Assembly (NCBI RefSeq): GCF_030812475.1
Contig: NZ_JAUSSR010000008.1
Location: forward strand, 248,001-312,000
DNA length: 64,000 bases
Direction: 5' to 3'
Source of the DNA: Pseudomonas lini
Lineage (GTDB): Bacteria > Pseudomonadota > Gammaproteobacteria > Pseudomonadales > Pseudomonadaceae
A program made the position numbers and the translations under genes. This document shows, one piece after another, positions 54,766-63,476 of the stretch (position 1 is the stretch's first letter; each line of letters begins with the position of its first letter). A model generated the notes under the pieces. It saw only the letters and a program-made list of their open reading frames with translations. It searched no databases and was not told the origin of the DNA.

Positions 54766-55383
54766 ATGACTGATTTTGCCAACGCCATTCCGACCGCCGT
54801 TGAGATCGTTCGGCGCGAAAAGTGCTTCGAGGGCTTTTACAAACTCGACCGCGTGCACTTGCGCCACGAATTGTTCGCCGGTGGCATGAGTCGCGAGATC
54901 AGTCGTGAAGTGTTTGTGCGCCATGACGCCGTGTGCGTGCTGCCTTACGATCCGCAGCGCGACGAAGTGGTGTTGATCGAGCAGTTTCGCGTCGGCGCCA
55001 TGGGCAAGATCGACAATCCGTGGCTGGTCGAGCTGGTCGCTGGTCTGATCGATAAGGATGAAGAACCGGAAGAAGTTGCTCACCGCGAAGCGCAGGAGGA
55101 AGCTGGGCTTGTATTCGGGGCGCTTTGGCCGATGACCAAATATTTTCCATCGCCGGGCGGCAGCAATGAATTCGTGCATTTGTACCTGGGGCGCTGCGAC
55201 AGCGCCGGGGTCGGCGGCCTGCATGGGCTGGAGGAAGAAGCAGAAGATATCCGCGTCACGGTCTGGGCCTTCGAAGACGCCCTGCAGGCCGTACGCGACG
55301 GGCAAATTGCCAACGCGGCCAGCATCATTGCCTTGCAATGGCTAGCTTTGAACCGCGCTGAAGTGAGGGGGTTATGGTCGTAA
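54766..55383 (+). CDS. nudF: ADP-ribose pyrophosphatase NudF
   Basis: NudF hydrolyses ADP-ribose to AMP and ribose 5-phosphate, limiting ADP-ribose build-up. The 205 residues contain an exact Nudix box, GLIDKDEEPEEVAHREAQEE followed by AGL, near residues 95-117. The ATG at 54766 has GAGGA six bases upstream; an earlier in-frame start lacks this. The downstream yqiB-like gene overlaps its 3' end by ten bases. It heads a short run with cpdA and yqiA, the same set as around parE in E. coli. Confidence 0.95.
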   Translation: MTDFANAIPTAVEIVRREKCFEGFYKLDRVHLRHELFAGGMSREISREVFVRHDAVCVLPYDPQRDEVVLIEQFRVGAMGKIDNPWLVELVAGLIDKDEEPEEVAHREAQEEAGLVFGALWPMTKYFPSPGGSNEFVHLYLGRCDSAGVGGLHGLEEEAEDIRVTVWAFEDALQAVRDGQIANAASIIALQWLALNRAEVRGLWS

Positions 55384-55826
55384 ACAAGCTGCGCGATCGC
55401 TATCGGGTAGACCTGGCAGGGCTGCAAGCGTCCTGCGAGGCCAACTACGCGCGCCTCATGCGACTGTTGCCGGACATGCGCAACGAGCCCGAGGCGCGGC
55501 GCATTGCCGTGACCCATGGCGACCAGATGCTCGGCGTACTGGCCCTGGAGGTGCTGCAGGTCTGTCCGTACACCACGACCCTGCAAGTGCGCCAGGAACA
55601 CAGCCTGCCCTGGCTGCCGGTGCCACAACTGGAAGTTCAGGTCTATCACGACGCGTGCATGGCCGAAGTGGTCAGCGCCGAACATGCACGACGCTTTCGC
55701 GGCATCTATCCTTACCCGAACGCCGCGATGCACCAGCCCGACGAAAAGGCCCAGCTGAATATGTTCCTGGGCGAATGGCTGAGCCATTGCCTGGCTTGCG
55801 GGCACGAGTATGCGGTTGTGCGCTGA
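55374..55826 (+). CDS. yqiB: YqiB family (DUF1249) protein
   Basis: A 150-residue cytoplasmic protein of unknown function. The family features are MRLLPDMRNEPEARRIAV near residue 25, VQVYHDACMAEVVSAEHARR near residue 85 and the terminal FLGEWLSHCLACGHE. It is translationally coupled to nudF by a 10-base overlap and precedes cpdA. The order nudF-yqiB-cpdA-yqiA-parE is widely conserved in gamma-proteobacteria, so the gene is probably functional though unexplained. Confidence 0.88.
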   Translation: MVVNKLRDRYRVDLAGLQASCEANYARLMRLLPDMRNEPEARRIAVTHGDQMLGVLALEVLQVCPYTTTLQVRQEHSLPWLPVPQLEVQVYHDACMAEVVSAEHARRFRGIYPYPNAAMHQPDEKAQLNMFLGEWLSHCLACGHEYAVVR

Positions 55827-55923
55827 CGTGAACGGCGTCAGGTTTACCGTTTCCCCTTTTGGTCGTCCCCCAGCATAATTGCGGCACTCATCCATCCCCG
55901 TGATCACGCCCCGGGAGAACGCC

Positions 55924-56739
55924 TTGCCACGCGTATCCACATTGACAACCGCCGATCCGGCGTTGCTGGTACAACTCTCCGACAGCCATCTGTTTGCCGA
56001 GGCGGCTGGCACATTGCTGGGCATGAACACCCTTGACAGCCTGCAACGCGTCATCGAGCTGGTCCGCCTGCAACAGCCACGGATCGATCTGATCGTTGCC
56101 AGTGGCGATATTTCCCAGGACGGGACGCTGGAGTCCTATCAGCAGTTCCGCGACCTGACCCGCCAGCTCGATGCTCCGGCGCGCTGGATTCCCGGCAATC
56201 ACGACGAGCCGCGGATCATGGCTGAAGCGGCCGTGCAGAGTGCATTGCTCGAGCCCGTGGTGGATGTCGGTAACTGGCGAGTCACGTTGCTCGATTCGGC
56301 AGTGCCGGGCTCGGTGCCGGGGTATCTGGAAGACGAACAGTTGCAGTTGCTGGCCCGCGCGCTGAGCGAGGCGCCGGAAAGGCATCATCTGGTGTGCCTG
56401 CACCACCATCCGGTGGCCATTGGCTGTGCGTGGATGGAGCCGATAGGATTGCGTAATCCAGAGGCGCTGTTTTCGGTTCTGGATCGATTCCCGCAGGTGC
56501 GTGCTGTTTTGTGGGGGCATGTTCATCAAGAAATCGACCGGGAGCGTAATGGCGTGCGGTTGATTGCATCGCCGTCGACCTGCATCCAGTTCGAACCGGG
56601 GAGCGATGATTTCAAGGTGGGGGAGCAGGCGCCGGGGTATCGGTGGTTGCGGCTTATGCCCGATGGCGAGCTCGAAACCGGCGTGGAGCGCGTGACAGGC
56701 TTCGAGTTCCAGGTCGATTACGGCTCTGACGGCTACTGA
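55924..56739 (+). CDS. cpdA: 3',5'-cyclic AMP phosphodiesterase CpdA
   Basis: CpdA hydrolyses cAMP in the cytoplasm and so tunes Crp/Vfr signalling. The 271 residues are a class III metallophosphoesterase. Motifs are VQLSDSHLF near residue 17, ASGDISQDG near residue 60, IPGNHDEPR near residue 90, HHHPVAIG near residue 160 and GHVHQEIDR near residue 200. The start is the TTG at 55924, six bases after GGGAG; an earlier TTG at 55879 lacks a ribosome site. A REPIN separates it from yqiA. Confidence 0.93.
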   Translation: MPRVSTLTTADPALLVQLSDSHLFAEAAGTLLGMNTLDSLQRVIELVRLQQPRIDLIVASGDISQDGTLESYQQFRDLTRQLDAPARWIPGNHDEPRIMAEAAVQSALLEPVVDVGNWRVTLLDSAVPGSVPGYLEDEQLQLLARALSEAPERHHLVCLHHHPVAIGCAWMEPIGLRNPEALFSVLDRFPQVRAVLWGHVHQEIDRERNGVRLIASPSTCIQFEPGSDDFKVGEQAPGYRWLRLMPDGELETGVERVTGFEFQVDYGSDGY

Positions 56740-56768
56740 CACCTTTCCTGCTGATGTCCCCGTTCCCC

Positions 56769-56869
56769 TGTAGGAGCTGGCTTGCCAGCGAAGGTCGTCA
56801 ACGATAATGCGTGTATGCCTGAATGAACGCGTCGTCCTTGAGTGCATCGCTGGCAAGCCAGCTCCTACA
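56769..56869. repeat. REPIN with conserved long spacer
   Basis: TGTAGGAGCTGGCTTGCC and GGCAAGCCAGCTCCTACA flank a spacer with GGTCGTCAACGATAATGCG and GTCCTTGAGTGCATCGC. It is the single-copy relative of the tandem element at 42419-42621. Confidence 0.87.
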
Positions 56870-56960
56870 AGGGATCGCGTTCTTTCCGAAGTTGATGGCA
56901 CCCAACACCCCCCGACACCCTGTAAACTGCGCCTCTTTACCCGACGCACAGGGAGCTCCA

Positions 56961-57569
56961 ATGTCCGGTTCGATCCTTTATATCCACGGCTTCAACAGCG
57001 CGCCGGCGTCGAACAAGGCCACTCGGTTGATCCAGGTGATGGACCAACTGGGCTTGAGCGATCAGTTGCGCGTTCCGTACTTGCATCACCATCCTCGTGA
57101 GGCCATCGGTCAGCTGGAGCAGGCGATAGAGGAGCTCGGACGGCCATTGCTGGTCGGCAGCTCACTCGGCGGCTACTATGCGACTCACTTGGCCGAGCGC
57201 CATGGCCTCAAGGCTCTGTTGATCAACCCTGCCGTCAGTCCGCACCGGATGTTCGACGGGTATCTGGGGGCGCAGAAAAACCTGTACACCGACGAGGCCT
57301 GGGAATTGACCCACGATCACGTGACGGCCCTGGCCGAGCTGGAAGTGGCGGCGCCCCAGGATCCGCAACGCTTTCAGGTGTGGTTGCAAACCGGCGATGA
57401 AACGCTGGATTACCGCCTCGCCCAGCAGTATTACCGGGCCTGTGCCTTGCGCATCCAGGCCGGCGGCGACCATGGGTTCCAGGGTTTTGCCGAGCAGCTG
57501 CCGGCAATGCTGAGTTTTGCCGGCATCGGCGCAGATTTGTATCAGGCGATTGACTTCACTGCACTGTGA
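56961..57569 (+). CDS. yqiA: YqiA-type alpha/beta-hydrolase esterase
   Basis: YqiA cleaves short acyl esters and acyl-CoA in E. coli. The 202 residues begin SILYIHGFNSAPASNKATRL. The nucleophile elbow is VGSSLGGYYATHLAER, with the serine near residue 71, and the catalytic histidine is in GGDHGFQGF near residue 178. The ATG at 56961 follows GGGAG and is preferred to upstream starts that run into the REPIN. It lies 41 bases before parE, as in many gamma-proteobacteria. Confidence 0.92.
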   Translation: MSGSILYIHGFNSAPASNKATRLIQVMDQLGLSDQLRVPYLHHHPREAIGQLEQAIEELGRPLLVGSSLGGYYATHLAERHGLKALLINPAVSPHRMFDGYLGAQKNLYTDEAWELTHDHVTALAELEVAAPQDPQRFQVWLQTGDETLDYRLAQQYYRACALRIQAGGDHGFQGFAEQLPAMLSFAGIGADLYQAIDFTAL

Positions 57570-57610
57570 GTCATCGCCCCTTTTCACAAAACATTTGACG
57601 ACGAGACCCC

Positions 57611-59515
57611 ATGGCCACTCCCAGCGCTAGCTCTTATAACGCAGACGCCATCGAAGTCCTCTCGGGCCTCGACCCGGTGCGCAAACGCCCCGGCATGTAC
57701 ACCGACACCAGTCGGCCGAACCACCTCGCCCAGGAAGTCATCGACAACAGCGTCGACGAAGCCTTGGCCGGGCATGCGACTTCGGTGCAGGTCATCCTGC
57801 ACGCCGATCATTCCCTGGAAGTCAGCGATGACGGCCGTGGCATGCCGGTGGACATTCACGCCGAAGAAGGCGTATCGGGTGTCGAGCTGATCCTCACCAA
57901 GCTCCATGCCGGCGGCAAGTTTTCCAACAAGAACTACCAGTTCTCCGGCGGTCTGCACGGGGTGGGTATTTCGGTGGTCAACGCCTTGTCGACAGAAGTC
58001 CGGGTGCGCGTAAAGCGTGACGGCAATGAATACCAGATGACCTTCGGCGACGGTTACAAGAAAACCGAACTGGAAGTGATCGGCACCGTCGGCAAACGCA
58101 ACACCGGCACCAGCGTGTTCTTCGCGCCGGACCCGAAGTACTTCGATTCCCCGAAATTCTCCATCAGCCGCCTCAAGCATGTGCTCAAGGCCAAGGCTGT
58201 TCTGTGCCCGGGGCTGCTGGTCAGTTTTGAAGACAAGGCCACCGGCGAGAAGGTCGAGTGGCATTACGAGGACGGCCTGCGTTCCTATCTGGTCGACGCC
58301 GTCAGCGAATTCGAACGCCTGCCCGACGAGCCGTTCTGCGGCAGCCTGGCCGGCAACAAAGAAGCGGTCGACTGGGCGCTGCTGTGGTTGCCGGAGGGCG
58401 GCGACAGCGTCCAGGAAAGTTATGTCAACCTGATCCCGACGGCCCAGGGCGGTACTCACGTCAACGGGTTGCGTCAGGGCTTGCTCGACGCCATGCGCGA
58501 GTTCTGCGAGTTCCGCAGCCTGCTGCCGCGGGGCGTGAAGCTGGCGCCGGAAGACGTCTGGGAGCGCATCGCCTTCGTCCTGTCGATGAAAATGCAGGAG
58601 CCACAATTTTCCGGCCAGACCAAAGAGCGCCTGTCGTCCCGTGAAGCGGCGGCGTTCGTTTCCGGGGTGGTCAAGGACGCGTTCAGCCTGTGGCTCAACG
58701 CCAACCCGGAAACCGGCATGCTGCTGGCGGAGCTGGCGATCAACAACGCCGGCCGTCGCCTGAAGGCCAGCAAGAAGGTTGAGCGCAAGCGCATCACGGC
58801 GGGGCCGGCATTGCCGGGCAAACTCGCCGACTGCGCCGGGCAGGACCCGATGCGTTCCGAGCTGTTTCTGGTGGAAGGTGACTCCGCCGGCGGTTCGGCC
58901 AAGCAGGCGCGGGACAAAGAATTCCAGGCTATCCTGCCGTTACGCGGCAAGATCCTGAACACCTGGGAAGTCGACGGCAGCGAAGTGCTGGCCAGCCAGG
59001 AAGTGCACAACATCGCCGTGGCCATCGGCGTCGACCCGGGCGCGGCGGATATGAGCCAGCTGCGTTACGGCAAGATCTGTATCCTCGCCGACGCCGATTC
59101 CGACGGTTTGCACATCGCCACGTTGCTCTGCGCGTTGTTCGTCCAGCATTTCCGCCCGTTGGTGGATGCCGGTCACGTCTACGTCGCGATGCCGCCGCTG
59201 TACCGCATCGACCTGGGTAAAGAGATCTACTATGCCCTGGACGAAGCCGAGCGCGATGGCATCCTCGATCGCCTGGTGGCCGAGAAGAAACGGGGCAAGC
59301 CCCAGGTCACCCGATTCAAGGGGCTGGGTGAAATGAACCCGCCGCAGCTGCGCGAAACCACCATGGACCCGAACACCCGGCGCCTGGTGCAGCTGACGCT
59401 GGACGATTTCGAAGCGACCTCGGAAATGATGGACATGTTGCTGGCGAAGAAACGCGCCGGCGACCGCAAGTCCTGGCTGGAATCCAAGGGCAACCTGGCC
59501 GAGGTTCTGGGCTGA
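57611..59515 (+). CDS. parE: Topoisomerase IV subunit B
   Basis: ParE is the ATPase subunit of topoisomerase IV, which unlinks daughter chromosomes. The 634 residues show the GHKL ATP site (EVIDNSVDEALAGHATSV, SDDGRGMPVDIHAEEG) in the first 80 residues. The TOPRIM motifs are LFLVEGDSAGGSAKQARD near residue 420 and ILADADSDGLHIATLL near residue 495. Its stop overlaps the start of the next gene, and parC lies two genes downstream in the same direction. Confidence 0.97.
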   Translation: MATPSASSYNADAIEVLSGLDPVRKRPGMYTDTSRPNHLAQEVIDNSVDEALAGHATSVQVILHADHSLEVSDDGRGMPVDIHAEEGVSGVELILTKLHAGGKFSNKNYQFSGGLHGVGISVVNALSTEVRVRVKRDGNEYQMTFGDGYKKTELEVIGTVGKRNTGTSVFFAPDPKYFDSPKFSISRLKHVLKAKAVLCPGLLVSFEDKATGEKVEWHYEDGLRSYLVDAVSEFERLPDEPFCGSLAGNKEAVDWALLWLPEGGDSVQESYVNLIPTAQGGTHVNGLRQGLLDAMREFCEFRSLLPRGVKLAPEDVWERIAFVLSMKMQEPQFSGQTKERLSSREAAAFVSGVVKDAFSLWLNANPETGMLLAELAINNAGRRLKASKKVERKRITAGPALPGKLADCAGQDPMRSELFLVEGDSAGGSAKQARDKEFQAILPLRGKILNTWEVDGSEVLASQEVHNIAVAIGVDPGAADMSQLRYGKICILADADSDGLHIATLLCALFVQHFRPLVDAGHVYVAMPPLYRIDLGKEIYYALDEAERDGILDRLVAEKKRGKPQVTRFKGLGEMNPPQLRETTMDPNTRRLVQLTLDDFEATSEMMDMLLAKKRAGDRKSWLESKGNLAEVLG

Positions 59516-60504
59516 TGTGCCGAGGCTTTGCCTTGGTATGTGCGTTGCTGCTGACCTCGATGACGGTGGCTGCGCAGTCGGCGCCAGAGTTGCGGCTGTT
59601 ATCCGAGCATGCCGTCGATGGCATGCGCGGCGGCAACCTGTCCGGGCTGGCCCGGTGCGGCAAGGATTTGTGGAGCGTATCCGACCGGGACGATGAACAG
59701 ATTTACCTACTCGATACCCGTGACCCTGTCTGGCAAGCCGAACCCGTGCACATCGATGTGCCAGCGGTGCCGGACAGCGGCTTGCCCTGGGGGCTGCGTT
59801 CGCGGACCTGGGCGGCCTCGTTGGCCCGTGGCGGCGACCTGGATTTCGAAGGCATCACCTGCGACAACGCCGGTAATCGCTACATTGTCAGCGAATCTCA
59901 TGGAGCGGTGCTGCAAGTGCCCCCAGCGGGACCCGCCTCCTGGCTGAAAATCTCGCCGATCCTGATTCGTGAAGCACGCGCCAGCGGCATGTTGCTGAAA
60001 TTCAATGCGCTGTTCGAAGGCCTGGCGATCAGTCCTGAAGGTGATCAATTGTGGCTGGCCGCCGAGCGTGAAAGCCGCGGGTTGCTATTGATCAAGCGCC
60101 AACAAACCCTCTGGGACTGCGATGGGGGTTGTGTGCTGCTGAGTGAGGCCGGGATGGAAATGCAGCCGGCACAATTTCCCGGCGCCAGGGCGGTGCCGCG
60201 GGACTTCGCCGACCTGTCATTGTTCGACGGCAAGTTGTTCACCCTCGAACGCAATGTCTTCGAGATATGCCGCCGGGACGCGCAGACTGCCAAGGTCGAG
60301 CGCTGCTGGTCATATGCCGCCGAGGCGTTGCAGGAAAACCGGCGTTATCCACAGGCCTTTGGGCTGGAAGAAGCATTGATCGTGGACGCCGACGGTGCCT
60401 GGATCGGCATCGACAACAACAACGGTATACGCGCCGATGGCGAGGTCCGTCCGATCATCATGCGCTTTGCCGCGCCTGAGGGTGGCTGGAGTGCCAGGTC
60501 ATGA
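59515..60504 (+). CDS. Exported phytase-like esterase domain protein
   Basis: The 329-residue product has a signal peptide (MCRGFALVCALLLTSMTVAA). The mature domain is of the 'esterase-like activity of phytase' type, with beta-propeller-like features: GGNLSGLARCGKDLWSVSDR near residue 40, LDFEGITCDNAGNRYIVSES near residue 115 and FNALFEGLAISPEGDQLWLA near residue 165. Function is not established. It starts on the last base of the parE stop and is overlapped by the protease gene (ATGA), so it is tied to topoisomerase IV expression. Confidence 0.85.
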   Translation: MCRGFALVCALLLTSMTVAAQSAPELRLLSEHAVDGMRGGNLSGLARCGKDLWSVSDRDDEQIYLLDTRDPVWQAEPVHIDVPAVPDSGLPWGLRSRTWAASLARGGDLDFEGITCDNAGNRYIVSESHGAVLQVPPAGPASWLKISPILIREARASGMLLKFNALFEGLAISPEGDQLWLAAERESRGLLLIKRQQTLWDCDGGCVLLSEAGMEMQPAQFPGARAVPRDFADLSLFDGKLFTLERNVFEICRRDAQTAKVERCWSYAAEALQENRRYPQAFGLEEALIVDADGAWIGIDNNNGIRADGEVRPIIMRFAAPEGGWSARS

Positions 60505-61025
60505 GTCAGCAGCCGCCGGGCAAGCGCATCGGCCGCGTATTGATGGTGCTGGCCTGGTGCGCCGCGCTGTTTCTGGCCACGCGGTTTTTCGGGCAATGGG
60601 AGCAGCGCCAGCAGAATCCCAACGTCGTGGTCAGCTCGGAACAGGGCGAAGGTTTTATCGAAGTGAAGCTTGCCAGCAACAATCAGGGACATTTTGTCGC
60701 CAGCGGCCAGATCAACGGTCAGCCGGTGGACCTCATGCTCGATACCGGGGCAACCGATGTGGCGATACCCGGCGGTATGGCCGAAAGACTGAAACTGGAA
60801 AAGGGCTTCCCGGTGACCTTGAGCACGGCCAGCGGTCGTGCCGAGGGCTATCGAACCCGTATCGACCGCCTGCAACTGGGCGACATTGTGCTGCGTGATG
60901 TGCGCGCCCTCGTCGTACCAGGCCTGGAAGGCAATCAAGTGCTGCTCGGTATGAGCGCGCTGAACAAACTTGAATTTACCCAGCGCGGTGGCACCATGCT
61001 GCTGCGCCAGACAACGAACCAATGA
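60501..61025 (+). CDS. Membrane-anchored retropepsin-like aspartic protease
   Basis: The 174 residues begin with an N-terminal membrane anchor (IGRVLMVLAWCAALFLATRF). A single retropepsin-like domain of the clan AA family follows. The active motif is LMLDTGATDVAIP with Asp 81, and the second hallmark is VLLGMSALNKLEF near residue 148. Such proteases act as dimers. The domain should be periplasmic. It overlaps the phytase-like gene by four bases and ends seven bases before parC. Its substrate is unknown. Confidence 0.88.
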   Translation: MSQQPPGKRIGRVLMVLAWCAALFLATRFFGQWEQRQQNPNVVVSSEQGEGFIEVKLASNNQGHFVASGQINGQPVDLMLDTGATDVAIPGGMAERLKLEKGFPVTLSTASGRAEGYRTRIDRLQLGDIVLRDVRALVVPGLEGNQVLLGMSALNKLEFTQRGGTMLLRQTTNQ

Positions 61026-61032
61026 GGCCCGC

Positions 61033-63300
61033 ATGAGCGACTCCCTTGATCTCAGCCTGGACGGTGTAGAACGCCGGTCATTGGCTGACTTCACCGAAAA
61101 TGCCTACCTCAACTATTCCATGTACGTGATCATGGACCGTGCCTTGCCGCATATCGGCGACGGCCTGAAACCGGTACAGCGGCGCATCATCTACGCGATG
61201 AGCGAGTTGGGGCTGGACGCCGATTCCAAACACAAGAAGTCGGCACGTACCGTCGGTGACGTGCTCGGCAAGTTCCATCCGCATGGCGACTCGGCCTGCT
61301 ACGAAGCCATGGTCCTGATGGCCCAGCCGTTCAGCTACCGCTACACACTGGTCGACGGGCAGGGTAACTGGGGTGCGCCGGATGATCCCAAGTCCTTCGC
61401 TGCCATGCGGTACACCGAAGCGCGGCTGTCGCGTTATTCCGAAGTGCTGCTCAGCGAGCTGGGCCAGGGCACGGCGGACTGGGGGCCGAACTTCGACGGT
61501 ACCCTCGACGAACCGCTGGTGTTGCCGGCGCGTCTGCCAAACATCCTGCTCAACGGCACCACCGGTATCGCCGTGGGCATGGCCACCGACGTCCCGCCGC
61601 ACAACCTGCGCGAAGTCGCGACCGCCTGCGTGCGTCTGCTCGATGAACCCAAAGCCACGGTCGAACAGCTCTGCGAACACATCCAGGGCCCGGATTACCC
61701 GACCGAAGCGGAAATCATCACGCCTCGGGCCGATTTGCTTAAAATGTACGAAACAGGCAAGGGCTCGGTACGCATGCGTGCCGTGTACCACATCGAAGAC
61801 GGCGACATCATCGTCACAGCGCTGCCGCATCAGGTCTCCGGTGCCAAGGTGCTGGAACAGATCGCGGCCATGATGCAGGCCAAGCCGTCCAAGGCGCCGC
61901 AGATTGCGGACCTGCGCGACGAATCCGACCATGAAAACCCGTGCCGGATCGTGATCATCCCGGGCGCCCGCAAGAATTTTGACCACGATGCCCTGATGCA
62001 GCACCTGTTCGCCAGCACCGAGCTGGAGTCGAGCTACCGGGTCAACATCAACATCATCGGTCTGGACGGCAAGCCGCAACTGAAAAACCTGCGCGCGTTG
62101 CTGGTCGAGTGGCTGCAATTCCGGGTTCAGACTGTACGTCGCCGCCTGCAATTCCGCCTGGACAAGGTCGAGCGTCGCCTGCACCTGTTGGACGGTTTAT
62201 TGATTGCCTACCTCAACCTGGATGAAGTGATTCACATCATCCGCACCGAGGAGCACCCGAAAGCCGCGCTGATCGAGCGTTTCGCCCTCAGCGAAATCCA
62301 GGCCGACTACATCCTCGACACCCGTCTGCGTCAATTGGCGCGACTGGAAGAAATGAAGTTGCGTGCCGAGCAGGATGAACTGCTCAAGGAACAGGCCAAG
62401 CTGCAAGCCCTGCTGAGCAGTGAAGCCAAGCTGAAAAAACTGGTCCGCACCGAGCTGATCAAGGACGCCGAAACCTATGGCGACGACCGTCGTTCGCCAA
62501 TCGTCGAGCGCGCCGAGGCCAAGGCCCTGACCGAACACGATCTGCTGCCGAACGAGAAGGTGACCGTTGTCCTGTCGGAAAAAGGCTGGGTGCGCTCCGC
62601 CAAGGGCCACGAAATCGATGCCACCGGGCTTTCCTACAAGGCCGGGGATGGTTTCAAGGCTTTGGCGCCCGGGCGCTCCAACCAGTTTGCGGTGTTTATC
62701 GACTCTACTGGCCGCAGTTATTCGGTGGCCGCGCACACCTTGCCGTCGGCCCGTGGCCAGGGCGAGCCGTTGACCGGCCGTCTGACGCCGCCGCCAGGGG
62801 CGAGTTTCGAGTGCGTGCTGATGCCGGAAGACGATGCGCTGTACGTGATCGCCTCCGATGCCGGTTATGGTTTCGTGGTCAAGGGTGAAGACCTGCAAGC
62901 CAAGAACAAGGCGGGCAAGGCCCTGTTGAGCCTGCCGAACAACGCCAAGGTGATCCTGCCGCGTCCGGTGGCCGATCGTGAACAGAACTGGCTGGCCTCG
63001 GTGACCACCGAAGGTCGCCTGCTGATCTTCAAGATCAGCGATCTGCCACAATTAGGTAAAGGTAAAGGCAATAAGATCATCGGTATTTCCGGGGAGCGTG
63101 TTGCCAGTCGCGAAGAATATGTCACGGACATCGCCGTACTGCCGGAAGGCGCCACATTGGTGCTGCAAGCCGGAAAACGAACGTTGTCGCTGAAAGCGGA
63201 CGACCTCGAACACTACAAAGGTGAACGTGGACGTCGTGGCAATAAACTGCCTCGTGGCTTTCAGAGGGTGGATGCGCTGCTCGTCGAAAACCTCAATTAA
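61033..63300 (+). CDS. parC: Topoisomerase IV subunit A
   Basis: ParC cuts and rejoins DNA in topoisomerase IV. The 755 residues carry the catalytic tyrosine at 127 in SFAAMRYTEARLS. The quinolone region FHPHGDSACYEAMV has Ser 87 and Glu 91, the residues of the usual susceptible form. The C-terminal beta-pinwheel repeats follow from about residue 500. The ATG at 61033 is chosen over an in-frame extension inside the protease gene. Operon partners are parE and two envelope-protein genes. Confidence 0.97.
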   Translation: MSDSLDLSLDGVERRSLADFTENAYLNYSMYVIMDRALPHIGDGLKPVQRRIIYAMSELGLDADSKHKKSARTVGDVLGKFHPHGDSACYEAMVLMAQPFSYRYTLVDGQGNWGAPDDPKSFAAMRYTEARLSRYSEVLLSELGQGTADWGPNFDGTLDEPLVLPARLPNILLNGTTGIAVGMATDVPPHNLREVATACVRLLDEPKATVEQLCEHIQGPDYPTEAEIITPRADLLKMYETGKGSVRMRAVYHIEDGDIIVTALPHQVSGAKVLEQIAAMMQAKPSKAPQIADLRDESDHENPCRIVIIPGARKNFDHDALMQHLFASTELESSYRVNINIIGLDGKPQLKNLRALLVEWLQFRVQTVRRRLQFRLDKVERRLHLLDGLLIAYLNLDEVIHIIRTEEHPKAALIERFALSEIQADYILDTRLRQLARLEEMKLRAEQDELLKEQAKLQALLSSEAKLKKLVRTELIKDAETYGDDRRSPIVERAEAKALTEHDLLPNEKVTVVLSEKGWVRSAKGHEIDATGLSYKAGDGFKALAPGRSNQFAVFIDSTGRSYSVAAHTLPSARGQGEPLTGRLTPPPGASFECVLMPEDDALYVIASDAGYGFVVKGEDLQAKNKAGKALLSLPNNAKVILPRPVADREQNWLASVTTEGRLLIFKISDLPQLGKGKGNKIIGISGERVASREEYVTDIAVLPEGATLVLQAGKRTLSLKADDLEHYKGERGRRGNKLPRGFQRVDALLVENLN

Positions 63301-63314
63301 GCGTCCTAGAGCGC

Positions 63315-63342
63315 TCGATCTACGATTTAACGCGTAGATCGA
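63315..63342 (+). other. Hairpin after parC
   Basis: TCGATCTACG and CGTAGATCGA form a perfect 10-bp stem with an 8-base loop, 15 bases after the parC stop. No T tract follows at once, so intrinsic termination is uncertain; a T-rich ATATTTTTTGAG lies further on at about 63420. Confidence 0.5.
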
Positions 63343-63476
63343 CGCATTGGCGCTGGAGTCGGAACGCATATTCACGGATGATATGGCCTTTCAAGCGCCG
63401 GCGTGGCTGAGCGTTCTTCATATTTTTTGAGTATTTTCACTGTGGTTAGCCTTGTGGCAACCACCTGGATGGGACG

